9,245 nt of DNA, taken from contig JAFOGE010000045.1 in the NCBI GenBank assembly GCA_017386965.1, positions 1-9,245 of the forward strand, in the 5' to 3' direction. The notes under the pieces were generated by a model. That model saw nothing but the letters and a program-made list of their open reading frames with translations, searched no databases and was not told the DNA's origin. Source of the stretch: Clostridia bacterium. GTDB taxonomy: Bacteria; Bacillota; Clostridia; Oscillospirales; CAG-272. This document shows, piece by piece, positions 1-6,909 of this stretch. Numbering within the stretch: the stretch's first letter is position 1; each line of letters starts with the position of its first letter. A program made the position numbers and the translations under genes.

Positions 1-345
1 CAGGGAGGAGAGCTGACCTCGGAGGAGGATCTGATTCCAACGCGGGAGGATATGGCGCAGGTCTATACGCTTTTGCGCAGAGAGTTTCGCAGCGGAAAGA
101 CAGTATTCCCGATCCGACGTATTCTGATGCTTCTCCGCGCTCACGGCGTTCAAGGGATCGGATACGTAAAGCTGAAATTTATCATCCGCATCATGCAGGA
201 GCTGCAGATTTGCGGTGTCACCGAGCCTGCGGAGGATCGGTACGTCTTTGAATTCTATTTCCACACCTCGAAAACCAATCTGGAAAAATCGTCGATTCTG
301 CATCGACTGAAATCCCAGATGCGCAAGAGCAGTCCCCGTAATTGA
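1..345 (+). CDS. recJ: Single-stranded-DNA-specific exonuclease RecJ, C-terminal end (partial, 5' end outside window)
   Basis: The reading frame is open from the first base and ends at TGA 343-345, giving the last 114 residues of a longer protein. RecJ is a 5'-3' exonuclease specific for single-stranded DNA that acts in recombination and mismatch or base-excision repair. Only the C-terminal region is visible. The DHH and DHHA1 catalytic motifs lie upstream of the window, so catalytic competence cannot be judged. The assignment rests on two things: the tail pattern (LIPTRED followed by a helical Y-x-L-L-R-R stretch, an I-M-Q-E-L-Q segment and a final FYFHTSKTNLEKSS-like strand/helix), which resembles clostridial RecJ C-termini, and the position directly upstream of rel, the usual Firmicutes order. 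An in-frame ATG at 52 is internal and should not be taken as a gene start. The stop overlaps a small inverted repeat that precedes rel. Confidence 0.72.
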   Translation, partial: QGGELTSEEDLIPTREDMAQVYTLLRREFRSGKTVFPIRRILMLLRAHGVQGIGYVKLKFIIRIMQELQICGVTEPAEDRYVFEFYFHTSKTNLEKSSILHRLKSQMRKSSPRN

Positions 346-359
346 CGGGGCGTTACCCC
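334..359 (+). promoter_or_regulatory. Two mutually exclusive short hairpins across the recJ stop, upstream of rel
   Basis: CCCCGT (334-339) is perfectly complementary to ACGGGG (345-350) across a 5-nt loop. The same GGGG (347-350) can instead pair with CCCC (356-359) across the loop CGTTA. The recJ stop codon (343-345) lies partly in the loop and partly in the first stem, so a ribosome terminating there would block the first hairpin. The rel ribosome binding site begins 7 nt after the second hairpin. There is no U-tract, so this is not an intrinsic terminator. A role in translational coupling is inference, and the short stems could be chance. Confidence 0.25.
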
Positions 360-365
360 TTCCAA

Positions 366-373
366 AGAAAGGA
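366..373 (+). promoter_or_regulatory. Ribosome binding site that sets the rel start
   Basis: AGAAAGGA matches the 16S anti-Shine-Dalgarno complement without a mismatch and stands 7 nt before ATG 381. This supports ATG 381 over the in-frame TTG at 342, which would overlap the recJ stop, has no good site upstream and would add a 13-residue extension unlike known Rel N-termini. Confidence 0.75.
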
Positions 374-380
374 TCCCATT

Positions 381-2615
381 ATGAGCGATCAAAAATCCGT
401 TACTCCGGAGAGTGGTATCCGGAGGTTGCTGGATATTCTGAAGGCAACCGGAAAAAAATACAATCTGGAAAAGATTACGCAAGCGTATGAATATGCAAAC
501 GAGCTTCACTGCGGACAGTACCGCGTCAGCGGAGATCCCTATATCTCCCATCCGATTGCCGTTGCAGAAATCGTCGCGGGGCTGGAATTGGACACCGATT
601 CTATTTGCGCGGCACTTTTGCACGACACCGTAGAGGACTGCTCCGAAAAAACAGACCTGAAGGAGATCGAGAAGCTTTTTGGCCCGAACGTTGCGCTTTT
701 GGTTGACGGACTTACCAAAATCGTTGTTCTTCAGGTGGATGACAAGGAAGAAGCGCACATTGAAAATTTGCGGAAGATGCTTCTTGCCATGTCCCGCGAC
801 GTTCGCGTGATCTTCATCAAGCTCTGCGACCGCCTGCACAATATGCGGACGCTTGCTGTCAAGCCCGATGCAAAGCGGCGCACGACCGCGCTGGAAACTA
901 TGCAGGTGTATGCCCCCTTGGCTCATCGCCTCGGTATGCAAAAGATCAAGCAGGAGCTTGAGAATTTGGGCCTGCAGTTCCTGGATCCGATCGGATATGC
1001 AGAGGTGCAGCAATACATTGAGAGCAAATACGGTGAAAATCTTGGATTCATTGAGCATATTCGCGCAGACGTGGGTCAGAAGATGGCCGAGAACAACATT
1101 CATTTTACTCTTGAGGGACGGATCAAATCGGTTTATTCCATCTACAAGAAGATGTATAACCAGAACAAGTCCTTTGATCAGATCTACGATTTCTATGCTC
1201 TGCGAATCATTGTGGATACCGAGCTGGAATGCTACACGGCGCTTGGATTGATTCACGAGATGTTCAACTCCATTCCGGGGCGCTTCAAGGACTATATTTC
1301 TACCCCGAAGCCGAATATGTATCGCTCCCTGCATACCACCGTTATCGGACGGGACGGCATTCCCTTTGAGGTGCAGATTCGCACCTGGGATATGCACCAC
1401 GTTGCGGAGTACGGTATCGCGGCACACTGGAAGTATAAATCCGGCTCTTCCTCGAAGGAGGAAATGGATAAGAAGCTGGAATGGATCGCACGGTTGATTG
1501 AAACCGAGGACGAGCAGCGCGACCCCGACGAATTCATGAATGCACTCAAGACTGACATCTTCCACGACGAGGTCTTTGTGTTCACCCCGAAGGGCGACGT
1601 CATCGCTTTGCCGAACGGCTCCAACGTTATCGACTTTGCCTACGCCATTCACTCGGCCGTCGGTGACAAAATGATCGGTGGCATGATTAACGGCATGATC
1701 GTTCCGATCGATCGCGTTTTGCAAAACGGGGAGATCGTTCAGATCCTGACCTCCTCATCCTCCCGAGGGCCGAGCCGCGATTGGCTTACGATGGTTAAGA
1801 CCAGTGCGGCCCGTTCCAAGATCCGCGCCTGGTTCAAAAAGGAAAAGCGGCCCGAGAATATCCAGGTTGGACGTGCCGCCGTGGATGCCGAAATCAAAAA
1901 GCATTGCCGTGTGGCGGTAACGGATGCGCAAAAAGAAAACATTGTTTCCACGCTTGCCGTCAGACTGGGCTTTAGCTGCTCCGAGGATTTCTATTGCGCC
2001 ATCGGATACGGAGGCCTGACGCTCTCCAAGATCCTCAAGCGCCTTCAGGACGAGTGTGACCGTGTGGTTAAGGTCGAAGAGGAGCCTGTCGAGATTCTTC
2101 CCGAGGATCTTCCCATTGCCAAGCCCACCAAGCAGATCAAATCCAACAGCGGTATTATCGTGGACGGAGAAGCCGGGTGTGCGGTGAAATTCGCCAAGTG
2201 CTGCAATCCGCTTCCGGGTGATCCGGTCGTTGGCTTTGTCACCAAGGGATTCGGCATTTCCATTCACAAGCAGGATTGCCCGAACGTTGTCCAGGGAAAG
2301 CAAAATCCCGAGAATGCCGATCGCTGGAAGGAGGCTTATTGGGAGGCTTCCGAAACGCGCGGCGACGGACAGGGCATCTACGAGGCGTTGCTGCAGGTTC
2401 ACGTGGATGACCGTATCGGCATGCTGGCGGATATTTCCGTGGCTCTTGCAGATATGCGCGTTTCCATCCTGCAGGTTGGTGTTCTGAATCGCAGTGAGGG
2501 GCGCTCTATTGTGAATCTCAAGATCGGTTGCAGAAATATCGATCACTATCATTCCATTGTATCCAGACTGAAGACATTGGACGGAATCTTCAGCATCGTG
2601 CGCGGATTTTCCTGA
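381..2615 (+). CDS. rel: Bifunctional (p)ppGpp synthetase/hydrolase (long RSH protein)
   Basis: This cytosolic enzyme makes (p)ppGpp from ATP and GDP/GTP during the stringent response and also degrades it to GDP/GTP and pyrophosphate. The 744-residue length is normal for a long RSH protein. An N-terminal HD hydrolase domain shows H57 in an SHP motif, HD at 81-82 in LLHDTVED, and D150 in the CDRLHNM motif. The synthetase domain (about 240-350) has D270, RFKD at 301-304, the SLHTTV stretch at 316-321 and E330 in EVQIRT. RFKD is the RXKD signature of bifunctional Rel, not the EXDD of synthetase-only RelA. A TGS domain follows (about 396-458), then a Cys-rich zinc-finger domain with C607, C608, H629 and C633, and a C-terminal ACT domain (about 668-744). 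All key residues are present, so both activities are expected. The start is ATG 381. It lies 35 bp after recJ, with dtd 63 bp downstream. Confidence 0.97.
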   Translation: MSDQKSVTPESGIRRLLDILKATGKKYNLEKITQAYEYANELHCGQYRVSGDPYISHPIAVAEIVAGLELDTDSICAALLHDTVEDCSEKTDLKEIEKLFGPNVALLVDGLTKIVVLQVDDKEEAHIENLRKMLLAMSRDVRVIFIKLCDRLHNMRTLAVKPDAKRRTTALETMQVYAPLAHRLGMQKIKQELENLGLQFLDPIGYAEVQQYIESKYGENLGFIEHIRADVGQKMAENNIHFTLEGRIKSVYSIYKKMYNQNKSFDQIYDFYALRIIVDTELECYTALGLIHEMFNSIPGRFKDYISTPKPNMYRSLHTTVIGRDGIPFEVQIRTWDMHHVAEYGIAAHWKYKSGSSSKEEMDKKLEWIARLIETEDEQRDPDEFMNALKTDIFHDEVFVFTPKGDVIALPNGSNVIDFAYAIHSAVGDKMIGGMINGMIVPIDRVLQNGEIVQILTSSSSRGPSRDWLTMVKTSAARSKIRAWFKKEKRPENIQVGRAAVDAEIKKHCRVAVTDAQKENIVSTLAVRLGFSCSEDFYCAIGYGGLTLSKILKRLQDECDRVVKVEEEPVEILPEDLPIAKPTKQIKSNSGIIVDGEAGCAVKFAKCCNPLPGDPVVGFVTKGFGISIHKQDCPNVVQGKQNPENADRWKEAYWEASETRGDGQGIYEALLQVHVDDRIGMLADISVALADMRVSILQVGVLNRSEGRSIVNLKIGCRNIDHYHSIVSRLKTLDGIFSIVRGFS

Positions 2616-2635
2616 TTCGTACCGCGCAATCTTTT
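2599..2635 (+). terminator. Weak terminator-like hairpin spanning the rel stop codon
   Basis: TGCGCGG (2599-2605) and CCGCGCA (2622-2628) form a perfect 7-bp, GC-rich inverted repeat with a 16-nt loop that contains the rel stop TGA (2613-2615). It is followed by AATCTTTT (2628-2635), a short and interrupted U-tract. The long loop and poor U-run make this at best a partial terminator or an mRNA-stabilising structure between rel and dtd. It sits in the longest intergenic gap of the window. Function is inference. Confidence 0.3.
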
Positions 2636-2678
2636 GAAGGGAAAGGACGGTTCCTGCAAACGGGATCGGGTGGACATC

Positions 2679-3134
2679 ATGAAGGCTGTTATACAACGTG
2701 TTTCACATGCTTCGGTCAAGGTGGACGGAGCGGTAACGGGGAGCTGTGAGAGGGGACTCTTGATCCTGCTTGGCGTTGCCGAGGGGGATTGTGAGAACGA
2801 TGCTGAGCTGCTTTGCAAAAAGATCGTCAATCTGCGTATTTTCCCGGATGACGCCGGAAAAATGAATCGCTCTCTTAAGGATATTGACGGCGAGCTTTTG
2901 GTTATTTCTCAGTTTACCCTTTTGGCACATTACCGCCACGGAAACCGTCCGGATTTTCTTGCTTCCGCAAAGCCCGAGCAGGCAAATCGTCTGTACGAAT
3001 ATTTTAAGTCCCTTGCCGCAAAAGAGGTCAAGCGTGTGGAGAGCGGCATCTTTGGCGCCCATATGGAGGTTTCGCTTCTCAATGACGGTCCTGTAACGAT
3101 CGTGATGGATAGCGATATCCTCAAGAAGAAATAA
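2679..3134 (+). CDS. dtd: D-aminoacyl-tRNA deacylase (DTD family)
   Basis: DTD hydrolyses D-amino acids, and glycine mischarged on tRNA-Ala, from tRNA, keeping D-residues out of proteins. The 151-residue product matches the family length. It begins with the typical MKAVIQRV strand, has the SQFTLL motif at 77-82 and NRPDF at 89-93, and ends with the GIFGAHMEVSLLNDGPVT block (123-140), which holds the Gly-cisPro motif (G137-P138) that rejects L-aminoacyl substrates. ATG 2679 is chosen because it gives the canonical N-terminus. A GGGTGGA site at 2668-2674 precedes it by 4 nt. An in-frame GTG at 2670 would add only three residues and cannot be excluded. H84 after SQFTLLA stands where an Asp is common in family members, a mild variation. 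The gene lies between rel and hemZ, as is usual in Clostridia. Confidence 0.95.
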   Translation: MKAVIQRVSHASVKVDGAVTGSCERGLLILLGVAEGDCENDAELLCKKIVNLRIFPDDAGKMNRSLKDIDGELLVISQFTLLAHYRHGNRPDFLASAKPEQANRLYEYFKSLAAKEVKRVESGIFGAHMEVSLLNDGPVTIVMDSDILKKK

Positions 3135-3151
3135 TTGAGGGGATTTTCAAA

Positions 3152-4648
3152 ATGAAGCTGATTTTAGACGGAAAGATCAACATATACTACATTCAAACCC
3201 TGTGCATGATCTTTTTCCCGGGAGAAAAATTTGGAGCAGGGGAGGAATCCCGAGAGAATGCTCCCGTGCTGAAGCTGACACTGCTTGAGCAGGAGGACGG
3301 GCTTTTGGCACGTGTTTTTGCATCCTATGAGGGACGAGAGGCTTCTGCAGAGCGGTTTCAGGCCTACTTTGCAGATCAGCATCACGCAAAGACGGCAAAG
3401 CTGGTATGCGGAGCAGCGGTGATCGCCGCTCTGGGCGAGTTGCTTGGGTATCGCCCCTCTTGGGGAATGCTGACGGGCGTTCGCCCTTCGAAGGTTGCGA
3501 CCGAGCTTTTGCAGACCGGATTGAGTAAGACGCGCGTCAAAAAGACCCTTTCATCCGATTATTTTGTGATTCCCAAAAAGGCTGCTCTCGCTACCGACGT
3601 TGCCTTGAATGAGCAGAAGATCATCGGAAGCCCGGAGAAGAAGGATTGCAGTCTGTATGTTTCCATTCCGTTTTGTCCTAGCCGTTGCTCCTACTGCTCC
3701 TTTGTTTCCTATACGTCCGATAAGCTTCTGGCTCTGATCCCGGAATACCTGGTGCATCTCGCAAAGGATCTGGAGCAGACGGTACGTAAGATCCGGGAGA
3801 TCGGACTTTCCATCAAGACCGTTTACATCGGTGGGGGAACTCCTACGATTCTGAGTGCAGATCAGCTTCGCTTTTTGCTTGGAAAGATCGCAGAGCTGGT
3901 GGACGTATCCGCCTTGGAGGAATATACTTTAGAGTCGGGACGTCCCGATACCATTACGGCAGAAAAATTTGCCGTAGCAAAGCAGTATGGGGTTACCCGC
4001 GTTTGCGTGAATCCGCAATCGCTTTGCGACGAGGTGCTTCGCAGCATCGGCAGAAGCCATAACACGGAGGATTTCTACCGCGCTTTTTCTATTGCGCGAG
4101 AATCCGGTATTCCGTGCATCAATACCGACTTGATCGTCGGCCTTCCCGGGGATAGCTTCAAGACCTTCTCGGGAACCTTTGATCAGATCCTTTCCTTGCG
4201 CCCGGAAAACATAACCGTGCATACCTTCTGCATCAAGAAGGCCTCGGATATTCTTCGCCAGACCGGAGGGCAGATCTATTCGATGCGTGGCGGAGATGCG
4301 GGAAAATGCGTGGACTATACGCAGCTGAAATCCCAGCAAAACGGTTATTTGCCTTATTACATGTACCGACAGAAGAATACCGTAGGCAATCTCGAAAACG
4401 TTGGATTTGCGTTAGAGGGATATGAGGGACGTTATAACATTTATATGATGGAGGAGGTACACTCCATCTTTGCGGCCGGCGCGGGTGCCGTGTCCAAATT
4501 GGTTGATTACCGTCCGGATGATGGAGGAAAGCCTATCATTGAGCGTCAGTTTTATCCCAAGTACCCATATGAATATCTGAGGGACGAAAGCACGGAGGAA
4601 AAGTGCAGGGCAATCGAGGAATTCTATTGCAAGCACAATCTTCTTTGA
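3152..4648 (+). CDS. hemZ: HemZ-type radical SAM protein (oxygen-independent coproporphyrinogen oxidase-like)
   Basis: This is a radical SAM enzyme of the HemN/HemW/HemZ group. HemZ proteins are annotated as anaerobic coproporphyrinogen III dehydrogenases of heme synthesis, but this activity is not firmly shown for clostridial members. The 498-residue length and two-part layout are typical of HemZ. An N-terminal region of about 165 residues contains the FFPGE motif (21-25) and LTGVRP (107-112). The radical SAM core carries C175, C179 and C182 in a CX3CX2C 4Fe-4S motif, GGGTPT at 227-232 and a glycine-rich segment around 326-334. The residue two positions after C182 is Phe, so the fourth Cys of E. 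coli HemN (CX3CX2CXC) is absent, as expected for HemW/HemZ-like members. ATG 3152 has GAGGGGA 8 nt upstream and lies 17 bp after dtd. No other heme-pathway gene is visible, so the substrate should be treated as unproven. Confidence 0.87.
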   Translation: MKLILDGKINIYYIQTLCMIFFPGEKFGAGEESRENAPVLKLTLLEQEDGLLARVFASYEGREASAERFQAYFADQHHAKTAKLVCGAAVIAALGELLGYRPSWGMLTGVRPSKVATELLQTGLSKTRVKKTLSSDYFVIPKKAALATDVALNEQKIIGSPEKKDCSLYVSIPFCPSRCSYCSFVSYTSDKLLALIPEYLVHLAKDLEQTVRKIREIGLSIKTVYIGGGTPTILSADQLRFLLGKIAELVDVSALEEYTLESGRPDTITAEKFAVAKQYGVTRVCVNPQSLCDEVLRSIGRSHNTEDFYRAFSIARESGIPCINTDLIVGLPGDSFKTFSGTFDQILSLRPENITVHTFCIKKASDILRQTGGQIYSMRGGDAGKCVDYTQLKSQQNGYLPYYMYRQKNTVGNLENVGFALEGYEGRYNIYMMEEVHSIFAAGAGAVSKLVDYRPDDGGKPIIERQFYPKYPYEYLRDESTEEKCRAIEEFYCKHNLL

Positions 4649-4660
4649 GCAGAGGTCCCG

Positions 4661-4678
4661 TTTCCGAGAGGAAAGGAG
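4661..4678 (+). promoter_or_regulatory. Ribosome binding site of the kinase gene with a small overlapping hairpin
   Basis: AAAGGAG (4672-4678) is a strong Shine-Dalgarno match, 4 nt before ATG 4683 and 10 nt before the in-frame ATG 4689, so either codon could be the start. TTTCC (4661-4665) and GGAAA (4670-4674) can form a 5-bp stem closed by a GAGA (GNRA-type) tetraloop. This would hide the first three bases of the ribosome binding site. The stem is AU-rich and short, so any effect on translation is speculative. Confidence 0.4.
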
Positions 4679-4682
4679 AGGC

Positions 4683-5606
4683 ATGCTTATGAAGAATGAA
4701 ACGATCAAGGTAACTCCCTGTAACACCGAGGCAGAGTGGCGCGCTTTTGTGGAGCGCTGCGATGACGATCTGGAGATGCGAATGGACGCTGTGGCCAGAG
4801 AGGTCGCAAAGATCGAGGATCTGCGCTTTCTCGGCCTGACCGGTCCTACTTGCTCCGGGAAAACAACCGCCGCAAGAAAGCTGACCGAATGTCTGGAGGA
4901 ATACGGACACCGCGTTCACGTGATTTCCATTGATGATTTTTACTTTGATAAGGATCATTTGCATGCGCTCGCAGAAGAAAATCCGGAGGTCGAAATCGAT
5001 TACGATTCGGAGGCGACCATTGACATTGCGCTTTTGCGCGAGAAGGTGGAATCCTTGCTTTCCTGCAAGGAAACGCAACTTCCGCGATTTGATTTCCAAA
5101 CCGGATATCGGGTGGACGGAGAGAAGATCCTGCCCGAAAAGAACGACGTTTTCCTCTTCGAGGGGATTCAGATCCTCTATCCTCGTGTGCGTGAGATCCT
5201 GAACCGCGGTGTTTACAAATGCATCTATATTTATCCGGCCTCTGCGATCGAGCAGGGGGGAGAGCTTTTTGATCCGAATGAGATCCGGTTGATGCGGCGT
5301 TTGGTTCGTGATTCGCGCTATCGGAACGCAAAGGCGGATTTCACCTTCTATTTGTGGCAGAGTGTGCGCGCAAACGAGGATTCCAACATCTTTCCGTACG
5401 TGCATACCTGCGATTATCGGATCAATTCCACCATGCCGTATGAGATCGGTATGCTAAAGCCTTATCTGGAGGAGCTTCTGGACGGATTCTCCGAGCAGGA
5501 TCCCTTCTTTTCGCAGGCAAAAGCTGTTTTGCATCAGCTTCGGAATATACCTCCGGTCTGTGCTTCCTTTATTCGAGAAAATTCACTTTACAAGGAATTT
5601 ATATAA
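4683..5606 (+). CDS. Uridine kinase-like P-loop nucleoside kinase (PRK/URK family), free-standing
   Basis: The product is a 307-residue cytosolic P-loop kinase of the phosphoribulokinase/uridine kinase family, expected to phosphorylate a nucleoside or related hydroxyl substrate with ATP or GTP. Walker A is GPTCSGKT at 54-61. IDDFY at 83-87 follows, then LPRFDFQTG at 133-141, LFEGIQIL at 158-165 and RLMRRLVRDSRYR at 202-214, the expected acceptor-site, Walker B-like and lid elements in order. Walker A starts about 40 residues later than in E. coli Udk. The motifs LPRFDFQTG, NIFPY and the LKPY segment at 258-261 resemble the kinase half of the roughly 550-residue Firmicutes/Thermotoga proteins that join a TGS and ThrRS-like region to a uridine kinase. 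That N-terminal region is missing here. The substrate cannot be read from sequence; uridine/cytidine kinase is the default guess. It is 34 bp after hemZ and overlaps the deaminase start by 1 nt, suggesting coupled translation. ATG 4689 is an alternative start. Confidence 0.85.
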   Translation: MLMKNETIKVTPCNTEAEWRAFVERCDDDLEMRMDAVAREVAKIEDLRFLGLTGPTCSGKTTAARKLTECLEEYGHRVHVISIDDFYFDKDHLHALAEENPEVEIDYDSEATIDIALLREKVESLLSCKETQLPRFDFQTGYRVDGEKILPEKNDVFLFEGIQILYPRVREILNRGVYKCIYIYPASAIEQGGELFDPNEIRLMRRLVRDSRYRNAKADFTFYLWQSVRANEDSNIFPYVHTCDYRINSTMPYEIGMLKPYLEELLDGFSEQDPFFSQAKAVLHQLRNIPPVCASFIRENSLYKEFI

Positions 5607-6895
5607 TGAAAACGATTTTGAAAAATGCGACCCTGCTTTCGGAGTGCGGTTTCGAAGGACGTCCCGTGCAGGTAACGGTTGAGAACAAACGCATTCAATC
5701 CATTACGGAGGGTGCGGTGGAGGAAAAAGGCGCGGAGGTGATTGATTGCGGAGGCAATCTTCTGATTCCTGCCTTCTATAATGCACACTGTCACGCCGCG
5801 ATGACGCTCTTTCGAGGATACGGAGAGGATCTTCCGCTTCATCGGTGGTTAAACGAAAAGATCTTTCCGGCAGAGGAGCTTTTGACCGCAAGGAGCGTTC
5901 ACGTTGCAACGAAATGGGCCATCGCGGAGATGCTCCGCAGAGGCATTGCATCCTTTTCGGATATGTATATGTTTGAGGACTCCGTTGCTGAGGCCGTTCT
6001 GGAAACCGGGATCAAGGCCAATCTGGCCCGTTCTCTCGTTTCCTTTGACCCCAACCTAGATCCCGCAACCGACTCCCGCTTGGCCGAGGCGATCGCGCTG
6101 GCAGACCGGTATCATCTTGCGAACGACGGCGCGCTGAAGGTCGATTTTTCCTTGCATGCAGAGTACACCAATCTTCCGCATTACTGTGAATACGTAGGAC
6201 GCTATGCCAAGGAGCACGGTCTGTTGATGCAGCTGCATCTCTCCGAAACGGAAGAGGAGCATCTGGCTTGCATCGAGCGTCACGGCAAAACGCCGTCCGC
6301 CTTCTTTGCGGATCTGGGTGTGTTTGATACGCCCACGTCAGCGGCACACTGCGTTTGGCTTTCGGATGAGGACATTGCTATCCTTGCGGAAAAGGGCGTA
6401 ACCGCGGTGCATAATCCGGTCAGCAACCTCAAGCTGGGAAGCGGTGTGATGAAGCTTCGGAAGCTTTTGGATGCCGGAGTGAATGTAGCCCTCGGAACCG
6501 ACGGCGTTGCTTCCAATAACCGACTTGACGTTCTGCGAGAGATGCAGACTGCCGCTATCCTGCACAAGGGGATCTCGCGGGATCCTGCCTGCCTTGTGGC
6601 CAACGAGCTTTTGCCGCTTGCCACCGAGAACGGAGCCAAGGCGCAGGGAAGACTCGATTGCGGAAAAATTATGATCGGTGCCAGGGCAGATCTTACCTTG
6701 ATCGACCGATTTGCCATTCATAATCTTCCTACCTACGACGATCATGCCATGCTTGCATATAGCGCCGAAAGCGCGGATGTCCGCTTGACGATGGTGGATG
6801 GACGCATACTTTACCGAAATGGGGAATATACTTCTATCGATGAGGAGCGTCTCCGTTTTGAAAGCCGAGAGGTGTTTGCTCATTATTTTGAGTAA
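5606..6895 (+). CDS. mtaD: Amidohydrolase, 5'-methylthioadenosine/S-adenosylhomocysteine deaminase family
   Basis: A metal-dependent deaminase of the amidohydrolase superfamily; family members convert MTA, SAH or adenosine to the inosine-type product plus ammonia, recycling by-products of SAM-dependent reactions. The 429-residue length fits. Metal and substrate residues are visible in order: H61-x-H63 in NAHCHAAMTLFRG, H184 in LHAEYT, H211 in LHLSETEEE with E214, H248 in AAHCVW, and D299 in GTDGVASN. An HNPVSNLKLGSG block (269-280) typical of MtaD sits between them. N-terminal (about 1-55) and C-terminal (about 355-410) beta-sandwich segments flank the barrel. ATG 5606 overlaps the TAA of the kinase gene (TAATG), with AAGGA at 5592-5596, 9 nt upstream. 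The flippase gene begins 14 bp after. Pairing with a nucleoside kinase fits nucleoside salvage. Specificity among MTA, SAH and adenosine is not decided by sequence; mtaD is the closest symbol. Confidence 0.9.
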   Translation: MKTILKNATLLSECGFEGRPVQVTVENKRIQSITEGAVEEKGAEVIDCGGNLLIPAFYNAHCHAAMTLFRGYGEDLPLHRWLNEKIFPAEELLTARSVHVATKWAIAEMLRRGIASFSDMYMFEDSVAEAVLETGIKANLARSLVSFDPNLDPATDSRLAEAIALADRYHLANDGALKVDFSLHAEYTNLPHYCEYVGRYAKEHGLLMQLHLSETEEEHLACIERHGKTPSAFFADLGVFDTPTSAAHCVWLSDEDIAILAEKGVTAVHNPVSNLKLGSGVMKLRKLLDAGVNVALGTDGVASNNRLDVLREMQTAAILHKGISRDPACLVANELLPLATENGAKAQGRLDCGKIMIGARADLTLIDRFAIHNLPTYDDHAMLAYSAESADVRLTMVDGRILYRNGEYTSIDEERLRFESREVFAHYFE

Positions 6896-6909
6896 ACGGC
6901 GGTGAGAGT

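Noticed and set aside
342..370. TTGACG at 342-347 as a -35 promoter element for rel.
   Set aside because: No TATAAT-like hexamer lies 16-18 bp downstream; the region there is AAAGAAAGG, the ribosome binding site.
342..380. TTG at 342 as rel start, with a 4-nt overlap on the recJ stop.
   Set aside because: No good ribosome binding site precedes it, while ATG 381 has a perfect AGAAAGGA site at 7 nt and gives a normal Rel N-terminus.
255..2696. Long minus-strand open frames opposite rel (about 489 and 313 codons).
   Set aside because: They lie entirely antisense to a fully recognisable Rel, show no family motif or ribosome binding site, and have low-complexity H/R/L-rich composition typical of reverse-strand shadows.
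4536..5405. Minus-strand open frame of 289 codons opposite hemZ and the kinase gene.
   Set aside because: It crosses two clear genes on the other strand and shows no recognisable domain; it is a shadow frame produced by codon bias.
5602..5607. TATAAT as a -10 promoter box before the deaminase gene.
   Set aside because: It overlaps the deaminase start codon and no -35-like hexamer stands at the right distance. It arises from the ATATAATG stop/start junction.
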